Assembly: GCA_029565935.1 (NCBI GenBank)
Contig: JAKQNF010000013.1
Span: 104,760-168,759, forward strand
Direction: 5' to 3'
DNA from: Bacillota bacterium
Lineage (GTDB): Bacteria > Bacillota > DTU025 > MWDF01
DNA length: 64,000 nt
Shown here: in pieces, positions 25,362 through 34,564 of the stretch
How positions within the stretch are numbered: position 1 is the stretch's first letter
Layout: every line of letters begins with the position of its first letter
Made by a program: the position numbers and the translations under genes
The notes under the pieces: model-generated
What the model was told of the DNA's origin: nothing
Seen by the model: the letters and a program-made list of their open reading frames with translations, nothing else
The model's database searches: none

Positions 25362-26653
25362 CGGGCACGTATTTCAGACCGTTCGAGAAGGCAGAAGTGA
25401 GGATCCTCCCGTCAGGCCTGGAAGTGGCGGTAATAAAGAAGCCCGGTTTCGTACGGAAGTACGCCGTGCTTGCCACCCGGTTCGGTTCGCAGATAACGAA
25501 GATGCGCTTCATGGGCGACAGAGAAGAGTACGACCTTCCCGAGGGGACGGCGCATTTCCTGGAACACAAGCTCTTCGAACGAGAAGACGGTAACATGGAA
25601 GAGAAGTTCTCCGAGCTCGGGGCCACATCCAACGCCTTCACGTCGGGAGACATCACCGGCTACTTATTCTGTACCGACGACAAGTTCATAGAGTGCCTTG
25701 GGCTGCTATTCGAACTCGTGTACAAGCCGGTATTCTCAGACATAGGGGTCGAGAGCGAGAAGGAGATCATAAAGCAGGAGATAGCCATGACAAGGGACGA
25801 TCCGGACTGGATGGGCTACAGGACTCTGCTTACGCTCCTATATGAAAAACATCCCGTGGCGCTGGATCCGGCAGGGACCGTGGCGAGCGTGGAAGATATT
25901 TCCTCCGAGGTCTTGTATGCGGCGCATGACGCCTTCTATGGATCCGACAACATGACGCTTTTGATCGTGGGCGACGTTGACACGGAGGATGTGTTCGGAG
26001 TGGCTTCCATGCTCGAATCCCAGTACGGCTCGAGGAAATCGGAGGAAGTTGAGGTAACGGAGGTCGTCGAGCCTTGGAACGTAAACGTCACGGAGCGCAC
26101 GATACGGATGGATGTGGCCCGTCCCATAGTGTGGATAGGGATGAAGGACGATCCAAGCAGGTTCGAAGGTCCTTTGGCAAAAAGGCGGATGGCCGCGTCC
26201 GTGTTGATCGAAGCCCTCTTCGGACCCAGCTCGGTCTTGAATGACGAGCTCTACACCGACGGAGTGATCGACGACAACCTGTCGTATGACGAGCATTATG
26301 CGCCGGATTACGGTTTCCTAAACCTCGTGGCCGCCACGGAACGCAAGGACGAACTGGTCGGCAGAGTGAAGAAGGCCTTGAAGGATGCAGCTTCCGAGGG
26401 GATAGACGAGAGGTCGTATGAGCTTGCGTTAAGGAGGCTGACAGGAGGATTGCTCAGGTCGTTCGATTCAGAGGAGTTCGTCGCCTACGAGTTCCTCGTC
26501 GATCGCTTCAGGGGCATGGATCTTATGGAAAGGCCCTCCGTGTTGGCAGGAATCAGGCTGGAGGACGTGAACGATGTCGCGAAGGCCGTATTCTCTGAAG
26601 GCAGGGTCAGCATACTCACGATAGAGCCTGTGCAGGAAGGCAAGCGGGCTTGA
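25358..26653 (+). CDS. M16-family zinc peptidase (YfmH-like)
   Basis: 431 residues. The inverted zinc-binding motif HFLEH (residues 66-70) is intact, with a downstream acidic ligand region SEKEIIKQEIAMTRDDP, so this should be the active metallopeptidase of the pair. Length and order match insulinase-type M16B enzymes; substrate is likely small peptides. Cytoplasmic: no signal. The EF-P-modification interpretation of this family in Bacillota is from established literature, but no efp or other modification gene is seen here. Confidence 0.88.
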   Translation: MTGTYFRPFEKAEVRILPSGLEVAVIKKPGFVRKYAVLATRFGSQITKMRFMGDREEYDLPEGTAHFLEHKLFEREDGNMEEKFSELGATSNAFTSGDITGYLFCTDDKFIECLGLLFELVYKPVFSDIGVESEKEIIKQEIAMTRDDPDWMGYRTLLTLLYEKHPVALDPAGTVASVEDISSEVLYAAHDAFYGSDNMTLLIVGDVDTEDVFGVASMLESQYGSRKSEEVEVTEVVEPWNVNVTERTIRMDVARPIVWIGMKDDPSRFEGPLAKRRMAASVLIEALFGPSSVLNDELYTDGVIDDNLSYDEHYAPDYGFLNLVAATERKDELVGRVKKALKDAASEGIDERSYELALRRLTGGLLRSFDSEEFVAYEFLVDRFRGMDLMERPSVLAGIRLEDVNDVAKAVFSEGRVSILTIEPVQEGKRA

Positions 26654-26699
26654 CATCGGGCGATAAGGAGAGGGGCGGGACGATTTAGACACGGTTGTT

Positions 26700-27374
26700 G
26701 TGATGATGAGGCACGGGCAGACCTCCCATAACTTCGAGGGACGCATGCAGGGCAGGTCGGACATACCGCTCGACGATAAGGGCATAGAACAGGCCATGGC
26801 CGTCGCGGATGCGCTGAAGGCGGGCGAGTTCGGGATGGGATTCGACGCCATTTATTCAAGCCCCCTTAAAAGGGCCAGGAAGACGGCGGAGATAGTGGCC
26901 GGCGAGCTCGGCGAGGAAGTAAAGAGCATCCCAGAACTCATGGAGATAGACTGCGGCATGATATCAGGGTATACGATCTCAGAGGCGATGAGGAGATTCC
27001 CTGAGATGGTAGGATTGTTCGGCTCGGGCTTGTGGGAAGGGCGATACCCCGGCGGACAGAGCCATCAGCAGTACGAGAAGGAGAACGTGCTTCCGGCGCT
27101 TAGGAAGATCCACGACCTGGAACCGGGAAGATGCATCCTGGCCGTAACGCACGGAGGATTTATAATGACAGCTATAATGAACTTCCTCGGCATGGGTGAA
27201 TACAGGCCCTTCTTGAGGCACAGGCTGGACAACTGCGGCCTGACGACGGTGGAGATAAGAGGTTTCGACAAGGACGGAAGACCGATAGGAAGGCTCAGGG
27301 AACTTAACCTCGTACTGTCCGCCCAGCACGATCACATCATCGACGTATATTCCAAGGAGGACGACGTAAGGTGA
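26700..27374 (+). CDS. Histidine phosphatase family protein (phosphoglycerate-mutase-like), first copy
   Basis: 224 residues with the phosphohistidine motif MMRHGQTSHN and the second catalytic stretch SSPLKRARKTAEI, ELMEIDCGMISG, and AVTHGGFI. It acts on phosphate esters; the substrate is not determinable. The start is uncertain. GTG at 26700 is the only standard start in frame, but the upstream in-frame codons (LDTVVV before MMRHG) look like the natural beta strand and are preceded by AAGGAG at 26665-26670 with no ATG, GTG or TTG between. ACG at 26691 is one candidate. Overlaps the next gene (GTGA). Confidence 0.8.
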   Translation: MMMRHGQTSHNFEGRMQGRSDIPLDDKGIEQAMAVADALKAGEFGMGFDAIYSSPLKRARKTAEIVAGELGEEVKSIPELMEIDCGMISGYTISEAMRRFPEMVGLFGSGLWEGRYPGGQSHQQYEKENVLPALRKIHDLEPGRCILAVTHGGFIMTAIMNFLGMGEYRPFLRHRLDNCGLTTVEIRGFDKDGRPIGRLRELNLVLSAQHDHIIDVYSKEDDVR

Positions 27375-28030
27375 GTTCAGGCACCACCCTATATCTAGTA
27401 AGGCATGCAAGTACGGATTGGAACGACGAAGGGCGCTGGCAGTGCCTGGACGATATGCCCATCAACGATAAAGGGCATGTCCAGGCGGAGGCCGTATCCA
27501 AGGAGTTCTTGCGGCTTTCGGAGAAACTGGACTTTTCCAGGGTGTACTCGAGCCCGCTGATGAGGGCGAAGCAGACAGCAGGTCCGATAGCCAAGAAGCT
27601 CGGACTCGAAGTCTTCGTGGAACCGCTGCTAAGAGAGCTCGACTGTGGACTGTTATCGGGTCTGAAGCTGGAGGAGGCTAAGTCGCGCTTCTCGGATTTC
27701 TACTCAAGGCTGGAAGGGAACTGGCTTGACGAAAGATATCCGGACGGCGAAACCCACAGGGAGTACGTGTCACGCTGCGTATTGCCTGCGTTGGACAGGA
27801 TTTTCGATGACAATCGCGACCGCGCTGTCATCGCCGTCACTCACGCTGGTTTCATAAGGGCGACTATCGCATTGATTATGGGCACCCCGGCGGAAATACC
27901 TCTTAGGGGGCTCTGCGTCGACAACTGCGCGTACTTCAAGTTCGACCTAGAAAGAACTGATGACGAAGGCTTGACTGGAAGGGTCTCGGCCATCAATGTG
28001 ACCGCTCACCTCAGAAAAGAGGGCCTATGA
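27371..28030 (+). CDS. Histidine phosphatase family protein, second copy
   Basis: 219 residues, a tandem relative of the preceding gene: LYLVRHASTDWN, YSSPLMRAKQTAGPI, LRELDCGLLSGLKLEEA and AVTHAGFIRATIA align in the same order. The RHG of most members reads RHA here. GTG at 27371 overlaps the first copy's stop. Substrate is unknown, and the pair may form a heterodimer or have diverged specificities. Confidence 0.82.
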   Translation: MSSGTTLYLVRHASTDWNDEGRWQCLDDMPINDKGHVQAEAVSKEFLRLSEKLDFSRVYSSPLMRAKQTAGPIAKKLGLEVFVEPLLRELDCGLLSGLKLEEAKSRFSDFYSRLEGNWLDERYPDGETHREYVSRCVLPALDRIFDDNRDRAVIAVTHAGFIRATIALIMGTPAEIPLRGLCVDNCAYFKFDLERTDDEGLTGRVSAINVTAHLRKEGL

Positions 28031-28052
28031 ACGTTCAGGGGGAAGTGGACTT

Positions 28053-30011
28053 ATGATCGTAAGGACGGCATGCCCCCACGACTGTTTCGATTGCTGTGGC
28101 ATCGAAGCCGAGGTTAAGGACGGCTTAGTTACGTCAATTAGAGGATCGGCTGCGCATCCGGTCACCAGGGGCTTCCTTTGTGGGAAGGTGCAGGATTACC
28201 TAAAAAGACAGTATTCGAAGGACAGGCTCCTGTACCCGCTTAGAAGGGAAGGGGCCTCTTTCAGGAGGATCGGCTGGGAAGAAGCGCTGGATGAGGTGGC
28301 TCGCGGCCTGGAGAGGGCGAGGGCGGCGAAAGGGCCATCCTCCGTGTTGAGCTACTCGGACGCAGGCTCCATGGGTTATTTGAAATCGCTCGAGGAGCGC
28401 TTCTGGGGCGAGTTCGGAGGCGCAACCTTCGCTTCAGGCTCGCTTTGCAGCGCTGCCGGGCTAGAGGCCATGGCGGCGGACTACGGCCGGATAGGGCAGC
28501 ACGACCCGGAGGACATACCCAACAGCAGGTTCATCGTCCTATGGGGCAGGAATCCCATGGTCACCAACATACACATGGTCCCCTATATCAGGGAGGCGAA
28601 GCAGGACGGGGCGAAGGTAGTGCTGGTCAACCCCATGCCGTCGGAATCTTCTGCGCTGGCGGACTATGCGGTGAAACCGCGGCCGGGCTCCGACGCGGCG
28701 CTTGCTTTGGGGCTCGCAAGGGAGATAATCTTCTCCGGCAAGCAGGACCGCGCATACATAGACGACCATGTGGAAGGATATGTAAAGTATCTCGAAGAGG
28801 TCATGTCATGGACCCTCGAAAGGACGTCTGACGTAACCGGCGTTCCGATCGTGGAGATAAAGAGGCTCGCAGAGGATTACGCGTCACTGAGGCCCTCTTC
28901 GATATGGATCGGCTTCGGCCTGCAAAGACACGCCGGAGGAGGCAACGCCGTCCGGGCGATCAATGCCCTGGGTGCGATAACTGGTAATGTCGGCAAGCCC
29001 GGAGGAGGGGTGAACTACTCGAACAGGTCCAGCAGGGTACTCAATCCGTTGGGATATGAAGGCATAATGCAGGATGTGCGCCGCGTATGGAAGGGGCGCC
29101 TGGCCGAGGACATCAAATCATTGGGGGACGGCTTCCTCGAAGTGGCGATGATATCCAGGAGCAACCCGCTCCTGCAATGTCCCGATACGGAAGAGCTAGA
29201 GCGCGTCTTCGGAAGGATACCTCTCAAGGTCGTCTCTGAGCATTTCCTTACCGATACTGCAAAAGCCGCGGACATCGTGCTCCCTGCGGCAACCTTCCTT
29301 GAGGAGGACGAGCTCTACTATTCCTACTTCCACAATTACATCAGCCTCGGCAGTAAGGCCGTAGAGCCGTGCGGCGAGGCAAAATCGGACCTTGATATCA
29401 TGAAGGGGATAGCCGAACGGTTGGGGATAGGTTGCCTTTCAACCAGGAGCTCCCTGGAATGGATAGGATATGCCATAGAACCGATGCAAAAGTACGGCAT
29501 CACGCTCGAAAGGCTTATGGAGCAGGGATGGATCAGGTTCCCGGCCCCTGAAGTGCCATGGCGGGACGGGAAGTTCCCAACGGCTAGCGGGAAGATCATG
29601 GTAGGCTCGCCCGAGCCGCCGAAGTACATACCTCCTTACGAGACGCCCGACGAAGAGTACCCCTTCTATCTCATTACGGGTGCGCTGAGGGATAGGCTGC
29701 ATTCACAGTACGATAACCTGGGCGCGGATCCCGGGGCGCTACAAACGGTGTACGTCCACCCCGAAGCTGCAAAGAGGCTCGGACTGAGGGAGCTGTCAGA
29801 GGTTGAAATCTACACCAAGCACGGGGCCATACGCTCAAAGCTGGTATTCGACAACGGGATGAGGCAAGATGTGATATATGCCCACCATGGAAGGTGGAAA
29901 GACCGCAACGGCGGGATAAACAGGCTTGTAAAGGGCTATATGGCCGATATGGGCGGACAGGGCGCACTCTACGACTGCGCTGCCGGTATCAGGCCCTCGG
30001 AGGTGCGGTGA
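28053..30011 (+). CDS. Molybdopterin oxidoreductase, single-subunit with N-terminal [4Fe-4S]
   Basis: 652 residues of the bis-MGD (DMSO reductase) family. Cys7, Cys11, Cys14 and Cys43 (ACPHDCFDCC ... FLCGK) would bind a [4Fe-4S] cluster. FIVLWGRNPMVTN, VLVNPMPSESSALADY, GFGLQRHAGGGNAVRAI and the C-terminal ITGALRDRLHSQYDN are cofactor-binding segments. No Tat signal, so it is cytoplasmic. Cys132, in GSLCSAAG, lies where the Mo/W ligand is usually found. No iron-sulfur or membrane subunit follows, so the electron partner is separate. Reaction unknown; formate dehydrogenase, thiosulfate/polysulfide reductase and acetylene-hydratase-like enzymes all share this layout. Confidence 0.8.
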   Translation: MIVRTACPHDCFDCCGIEAEVKDGLVTSIRGSAAHPVTRGFLCGKVQDYLKRQYSKDRLLYPLRREGASFRRIGWEEALDEVARGLERARAAKGPSSVLSYSDAGSMGYLKSLEERFWGEFGGATFASGSLCSAAGLEAMAADYGRIGQHDPEDIPNSRFIVLWGRNPMVTNIHMVPYIREAKQDGAKVVLVNPMPSESSALADYAVKPRPGSDAALALGLAREIIFSGKQDRAYIDDHVEGYVKYLEEVMSWTLERTSDVTGVPIVEIKRLAEDYASLRPSSIWIGFGLQRHAGGGNAVRAINALGAITGNVGKPGGGVNYSNRSSRVLNPLGYEGIMQDVRRVWKGRLAEDIKSLGDGFLEVAMISRSNPLLQCPDTEELERVFGRIPLKVVSEHFLTDTAKAADIVLPAATFLEEDELYYSYFHNYISLGSKAVEPCGEAKSDLDIMKGIAERLGIGCLSTRSSLEWIGYAIEPMQKYGITLERLMEQGWIRFPAPEVPWRDGKFPTASGKIMVGSPEPPKYIPPYETPDEEYPFYLITGALRDRLHSQYDNLGADPGALQTVYVHPEAAKRLGLRELSEVEIYTKHGAIRSKLVFDNGMRQDVIYAHHGRWKDRNGGINRLVKGYMADMGGQGALYDCAAGIRPSEVR

Positions 30012-30934
30012 TGGGTGGAATCAGGATAGTGCTGAACACGAAGGCCGGCCGTGGCAAGAGCGGGAAGGTATTCCCGGAGCTCGCGAAGCGCATGCAAGAG
30101 CTAGGTATGGACTTCGATCTACAGGTCACGCAGAGGCAGGGGCATGCGGTCGAGTTGGCCAGACAGGCCAGGCTCGACGGCGTAGACCTGGTGATAGCGG
30201 CAGGCGGCGACGGGACTTACCACGAAGTCGTGAACGGGCTTACCGAGGGCGGGAAGCTGCCTTGCCCGACGACGGCGATGGGAGTGGTCACGACCGGGAG
30301 CGGGTGCGATTTCCCCAGGTCAATAGGCATGCCGAGGAATGATTGGAAAGCTGCCGCCCAGGTGATCAAGCAGGGCAAGTTCAAACAGGTAGACATCGTG
30401 AAGGCCACCTACATAGGTCCTTACGGCGCCATGGAGACGAGGGCGTTCATCAACGCCTCCAACGCTGGGCTTACCAGCGAGACGATACTAAGCGCGGAAT
30501 CCTTCAAAGTGCTAGGTGGAAAAGCCGGCTACCTTCTCGCAGGGATAAAGACGCTTCTTGCGTACAAGAACAGGGAGATAAGGCTGGTGGTGGACGGGGG
30601 CGAGGCCTTCAGGGGCAAGGCGACGGTAGTGACCGTGGGGAACGGAACCTACTGCGGCGGGGGCATAATGTTCACGCCCTCCGCCAACCCATTCGATGGC
30701 ATGATTGACGCGGTGGTCATAGGAGACCTTAATATATGGGAGGTGCTCAAGGAGATACCCAAGATCTACAGCGGAGGCCACCTTGCGAACCCTAAAGTGA
30801 AAGCCTACAGAGGGAAAACCATGCGGCTGGAATCAAGGCTGCCGCTGTATGTGGAGATGGACGGTGAGATGCCGGGCACGCTGCCAGTGGAATACGAGGT
30901 CCTGCCAGGCGCGTTGAAGCTGTTGGTCCCCTAG
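30011..30934 (+). CDS. Diacylglycerol/lipid kinase (YegS/DagK family)
   Basis: 307 residues of the soluble diacylglycerol-kinase-like catalytic domain: LNTKAGRGKSGKVF near the N terminus, the nucleotide-binding AAGGDGTYHEVVNGL motif, and GTVVVTVGNGTYCGGGIMFTPSANPFDG-type blocks in the middle. It phosphorylates lipid or sphingoid substrates at the membrane face. ATG at 30011 overlaps the oxidoreductase stop by one base (TGATG), so the two are coupled. The chain from 29894 would run inside the upstream gene. Confidence 0.87.
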   Translation: MGGIRIVLNTKAGRGKSGKVFPELAKRMQELGMDFDLQVTQRQGHAVELARQARLDGVDLVIAAGGDGTYHEVVNGLTEGGKLPCPTTAMGVVTTGSGCDFPRSIGMPRNDWKAAAQVIKQGKFKQVDIVKATYIGPYGAMETRAFINASNAGLTSETILSAESFKVLGGKAGYLLAGIKTLLAYKNREIRLVVDGGEAFRGKATVVTVGNGTYCGGGIMFTPSANPFDGMIDAVVIGDLNIWEVLKEIPKIYSGGHLANPKVKAYRGKTMRLESRLPLYVEMDGEMPGTLPVEYEVLPGALKLLVP

Positions 30935-30985
30935 GGCGCATAACATCCAACTTAGACTTAAGAGAAAGTATATACACTAAGATGA

Positions 30986-30991
30986 TATAAT
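30986..30991 (+). promoter_or_regulatory. Candidate -10 box for purA
   Basis: TATAAT is 52 bases ahead of the purA start, in a 108-base AT-rich gap. GGTTGTT and AACAGCC downstream (30998-31017) could form a small hairpin in the leader. Confidence 0.4.
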
Positions 30992-31042
30992 TAAATTCGG
31001 TTGTTGTTTTAACAGCCGCTGTCAAATATCGGAGGTGTGCTT

Positions 31043-32338
31043 ATGTCAGTATGGGCGGTTCTTGGAGCCCAGTGGGGCGACGAGGGCAAAGGTAAGGTAG
31101 TCGACTTCCTGGCCGGAAGAGCCAAGCTCGTGATACGGTACCAGGGCGGGGACAATGCAGGGCATACCGTAATAAACGAGTTCGGCAACTTCGGGATGCA
31201 TCTTATACCTTCAGGAATATTCAATCCTTCGGCCTACAGCCTCATCGGCACTGGAACGGTTGTAAACCCGGTATCGCTGCTCAAGGAGATGGAACAAGTA
31301 AGGGCGGCAAAGATTCCTATGGACAAACTTATGATATCCAACAGGGCGCATCTGGTCATGCCGTATCATGTCGCCCTGGACAAGGCGGAGGAGAAGTACA
31401 GGGCAGCGATATCAGGCAATGAGAAAATCGGCACGACGCTTCGCGGCATAGGGCCGGCCTATGCAGACAAGATAGCCAGATGGGGCATACAGTGCGGTGA
31501 GATCCTCGACTGGAATCAGTTTACCAGGAGAGTGAGGATCAACCTCGAAAGAGCCAACCGCATACTCAATTACGTATATGGCGAACCAGAGCTCGACTAC
31601 GATGAGATGATGGCGGTGTTCGAGCCTGCCTGCCGTGAGATCGCACCGTTCATATCGGACAGCTATCCGCTCATAAGGAAAGCTCTGGACGAGAACTGGG
31701 ACATAATCCTGGAAGGACAGCTCGGAGTAATGCGAGACGTGGATTGGGGCACGTATCCGTTCGTGACCTCGTCCAACCCTATAGCGGGAGGGGCATGCGC
31801 AGGCGCCGGCATACCGCCGCAGAGGATCGACCAGGTGATCGGAGTGGTGAAGGCCTACTCGACTTCAGTAGGGGAAGGGCCTATGCCGACCGAGTTGACC
31901 GACGAGACGGGAAAGCTCCTCAGGGATCTGGGAGGCGAATACGGAGTAACGACCGGCAGGGCCAGGCGTTGCGGATGGATAGACTTGGTTGCGCTCAAGT
32001 TCGCCGCCCAGCTTTCAGGATTCAGCTCGATCGCGATAACCAAGCTCGACGTGCTGGACAGCTTCAAGGAGATCAAGCTTTGCGTCGCGTATGACGTCAC
32101 GAGGCCTGACGGGACTAGATACAGGACCGAGAGCGTACCTGCTTCGTACCTGCTCGCGAAGGCGGATCCCGTCTACGTGACCATGCCTGGTTGGCAATCC
32201 AAGACCACGAACGCGAAGAAGATGGAAGAGCTTCCCAAGGAAGCAAGGGAGTACCTCAGGAAGATAGAGGAAACCATAGGGACGAAGATAAAGCTGGTTT
32301 CGGTCGGAGCAAGGCGCGAGCAAACCATATTTATATAA
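31043..32338 (+). CDS. purA: Adenylosuccinate synthase
   Basis: Makes adenylosuccinate from IMP, aspartate and GTP, the first step from IMP to AMP. The 431-residue length is standard. Motifs: WGDEGKGKVVD phosphate loop at the N terminus, NAGHT near residue 40, KIGTTLRGIGPAYADK, EGQLGVMRDVDWGTYPFVTSSN and TTGRARRCGWIDLV in the expected order. ATG at 31043 follows CGGAGGTGTGCTT. Stands at the head of the kor cluster, about 24 bases from korD, which may be co-transcribed. Confidence 0.97.
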   Translation: MSVWAVLGAQWGDEGKGKVVDFLAGRAKLVIRYQGGDNAGHTVINEFGNFGMHLIPSGIFNPSAYSLIGTGTVVNPVSLLKEMEQVRAAKIPMDKLMISNRAHLVMPYHVALDKAEEKYRAAISGNEKIGTTLRGIGPAYADKIARWGIQCGEILDWNQFTRRVRINLERANRILNYVYGEPELDYDEMMAVFEPACREIAPFISDSYPLIRKALDENWDIILEGQLGVMRDVDWGTYPFVTSSNPIAGGACAGAGIPPQRIDQVIGVVKAYSTSVGEGPMPTELTDETGKLLRDLGGEYGVTTGRARRCGWIDLVALKFAAQLSGFSSIAITKLDVLDSFKEIKLCVAYDVTRPDGTRYRTESVPASYLLAKADPVYVTMPGWQSKTTNAKKMEELPKEAREYLRKIEETIGTKIKLVSVGARREQTIFI

Positions 32339-32362
32339 AAAGAATAAACGGAGGTAAGGCAA

Positions 32363-32596
32363 ATGAGCCCAGAGAAGAAGGGGCAGATGCCGGTCGAGAT
32401 CAACCAGAAATGGTGCAAGGCGTGCGGTCTTTGTTATGCGCTGTGCCCCAAGAAGGTACTCGAAGGCGACGAATGGGGAAAGGCCTTCGTAGCGCATCCT
32501 GAGGATTGCATCAAATGCCAAACCTGTGAGATCATGTGCCCTGACCTGGCAGTCAAAGTAGTCGCCTTGAGGAAGGCAACTAAGGAGGACGAATGA
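32363..32596 (+). CDS. korD: 2-oxoacid:ferredoxin oxidoreductase, ferredoxin-like delta subunit
   Basis: 77-residue protein with two [4Fe-4S] motifs, CKACGLCYALCP and CIKCQTCEIMCPDL, the typical electron-transfer subunit of four-component 2-oxoacid:ferredoxin oxidoreductases. Two bases before korA. ATG at 32363 follows GGAGGTAAGGCAA. Confidence 0.93.
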   Translation: MSPEKKGQMPVEINQKWCKACGLCYALCPKKVLEGDEWGKAFVAHPEDCIKCQTCEIMCPDLAVKVVALRKATKEDE

Positions 32597-32597
32597 C

Positions 32598-33743
32598 ATG
32601 GCCGACAGACTGAGGCTGATGCAGGGCAACGAAGCGTGCGCGCTCGCCGCGGCCATGGCGGGAGTCCGCTTCTTCGCCGGATACCCTATCACACCGTCGA
32701 CAGAGATCGCCGAGCAGATGTCGGAGATGCTCCCGAAGCTGGGAGGCAAGTTCATCCAGATGGAAGACGAGATAGCGTCCATGGCGGCTATCGTGGGTGC
32801 GTCTCTCGCAGGCATGAAGTCTATGACCGCGACATCTGGTCCAGGCTTCTCCCTGAAGCAGGAGAACATAGGCTTCGCAACTTTCACGGAAGTCCCGTGC
32901 GTCGTAGTCAACGTCCAAAGGACCGGACCTTCGACCGGGCTTCCGACCAACACCGCGCAGGGTGATATGATGCAGGCAAAATACGGCTCGCACGGTGACA
33001 TCCCTGCGATAGCCCTGTACCCATCGACCGTCCCCGAGATATTCGACATGACTATAAAGGCGATAAACATCTCGGAGATGCTAAGACAGCCTGTCATACT
33101 GCTCATGGACGAGATAATCGCCCACATGAGGGAGAAGATACTTGTGCCCACCCAGGAAGAGGTGGACAAGATGCTGGTATCGAGGCCCAAACCCGCCAAG
33201 GGGATCGACAAGTACCTACCGTACGATGCCAGCATGAGCGATGTGCCGCCGCTTGCGGCATATGGCGAAGGCTACCGCTTCCACGTGACGGGCCTCTACC
33301 ACGACGCCACCGGCTTCCCGACGTCTAAACCGGCAGAGGTCGACGCCAAGATCAGGAGAATCCACAGGAAGGTAAATAACGTTGTCGATGACATCACGTT
33401 CTTGAGATACGACCAGATGGACGACGCAGAGTATGCGATAGTATCCTGCGGCTCCACAGCCCGCTCCGCGAGGAGGGCCGTCGTACTGGCGAGGGAAAAG
33501 GGCATAAAGGTCGGAAGCTTGCAACTCAAGACCATATGGCCGTTCCCAGAGGCGAAGGTTTCGGAGGTCTGCTCCAAGGTGAAGAAGGTCATCGTCCCTG
33601 AGATGAACATGGGACAGATGGTCCATGAAGTGGAGAGGGTCGCGAAGGGGCGCTGCAAGGTCGTGCCCTACAACAGGGTGGATGGGGAACCTCTCACTCC
33701 CGAAGAGATCCTCGAAACGCTCGCGAAGGAGGTGGCTTGGTAA
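32598..33743 (+). CDS. korA: 2-oxoacid:ferredoxin oxidoreductase, alpha subunit
   Basis: 381 residues. The family block YPITPSTEIAEQMSE near residue 30 binds the cofactor region, and ATSGPGFSLKQENIGFA, VNVQRTGPSTGLPTNTAQGD follow. With KorB and KorC this forms the TPP enzyme oxidising 2-oxoglutarate (or another 2-oxoacid) to an acyl-CoA, CO2 and reduced ferredoxin. The stop and the next start share a base (TAATG). Confidence 0.92.
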   Translation: MADRLRLMQGNEACALAAAMAGVRFFAGYPITPSTEIAEQMSEMLPKLGGKFIQMEDEIASMAAIVGASLAGMKSMTATSGPGFSLKQENIGFATFTEVPCVVVNVQRTGPSTGLPTNTAQGDMMQAKYGSHGDIPAIALYPSTVPEIFDMTIKAINISEMLRQPVILLMDEIIAHMREKILVPTQEEVDKMLVSRPKPAKGIDKYLPYDASMSDVPPLAAYGEGYRFHVTGLYHDATGFPTSKPAEVDAKIRRIHRKVNNVVDDITFLRYDQMDDAEYAIVSCGSTARSARRAVVLAREKGIKVGSLQLKTIWPFPEAKVSEVCSKVKKVIVPEMNMGQMVHEVERVAKGRCKVVPYNRVDGEPLTPEEILETLAKEVAW

Positions 33744-34564
33744 TGGCAGAAGCATGGGATTTCCTAAGAACGGATAAGATGCCCCATATATGGTGCCCTG
33801 GATGCGGCCACGGCGTGATGATGAATGCCCTGCTTAGGACGATGGCCAAGCTAGATGTCAACAAGGACGACATCTGCGTCGTCTCCGGCATAGGATGTGC
33901 TTCGCGCCTGCCCGGCTATCTCGACTTCAACACCCTTCACACCACCCACGGAAGGGCCCTCGCTTTCGCGACCGGCATTAAGCTTGCCAATCCCAGGCTG
34001 AAGGTAATAGTAGTCTCGGGCGACGGTGATGCGACAGCCATAGGCGGCAACCACCTCATCCATGCTGCAAGACGAAATATGGACATTACCCTTATATGCA
34101 TGAACAACAACATATACGGCATGACGAACGGCCAGTACTCACCGATGACACCTACGTCGATGCTGGCCACGACAGCGCCTTACGGCAACCTCGAGAGAAA
34201 CTTCGACCTGTGCAAGCTGGTCGAAGGGTGCGGCGCCAACTATGTGGCCAGGGCGACGGCCGCCCATCCGCGCAACATCTCGCAGTATATAGAGTACGCT
34301 CTGACACACAAGGGCTTCCAGTTCGTAGAGGTCATGACACAGTGCCCGACGTACTACGGTAGGCGCAACAAGCTGGGCGGACCCGTTGAGATGATAAACT
34401 CGCTAAAGCAGAACACCATACTGAACACCGCCGCCGCGAAACTCCCCCCGGAAAAACTGGAGGGCAAGATCCAGATAGGCGAGTTCGTGAAGAAAGAAGA
34501 GCTGACCTATCTAGATAGGTTCGACGCCATGGTGGACAGGATAACTGGAGGTGTCAAGCCATGA
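33743..34564 (+). CDS. korB: 2-oxoacid:ferredoxin oxidoreductase, beta subunit (TPP-binding)
   Basis: 273 residues. The TPP-binding region is intact: CPGCGHGVMMNALL near the start, GIGCASRLPGYLDFNTLH, then the diphosphate motif GDGDATAIGGNH and NNNIYGMTNGQ. ATG at 33743 is 10 bases past AGGAGG; a TTG six bases upstream is possible. Overlaps korC by four bases. Confidence 0.93.
   Translation: MAEAWDFLRTDKMPHIWCPGCGHGVMMNALLRTMAKLDVNKDDICVVSGIGCASRLPGYLDFNTLHTTHGRALAFATGIKLANPRLKVIVVSGDGDATAIGGNHLIHAARRNMDITLICMNNNIYGMTNGQYSPMTPTSMLATTAPYGNLERNFDLCKLVEGCGANYVARATAAHPRNISQYIEYALTHKGFQFVEVMTQCPTYYGRRNKLGGPVEMINSLKQNTILNTAAAKLPPEKLEGKIQIGEFVKKEELTYLDRFDAMVDRITGGVKP

Noticed and set aside
32015..33235. 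406-codon minus-strand frame across purA and korD/korA
   Set aside because: Runs antisense to three well-supported genes.
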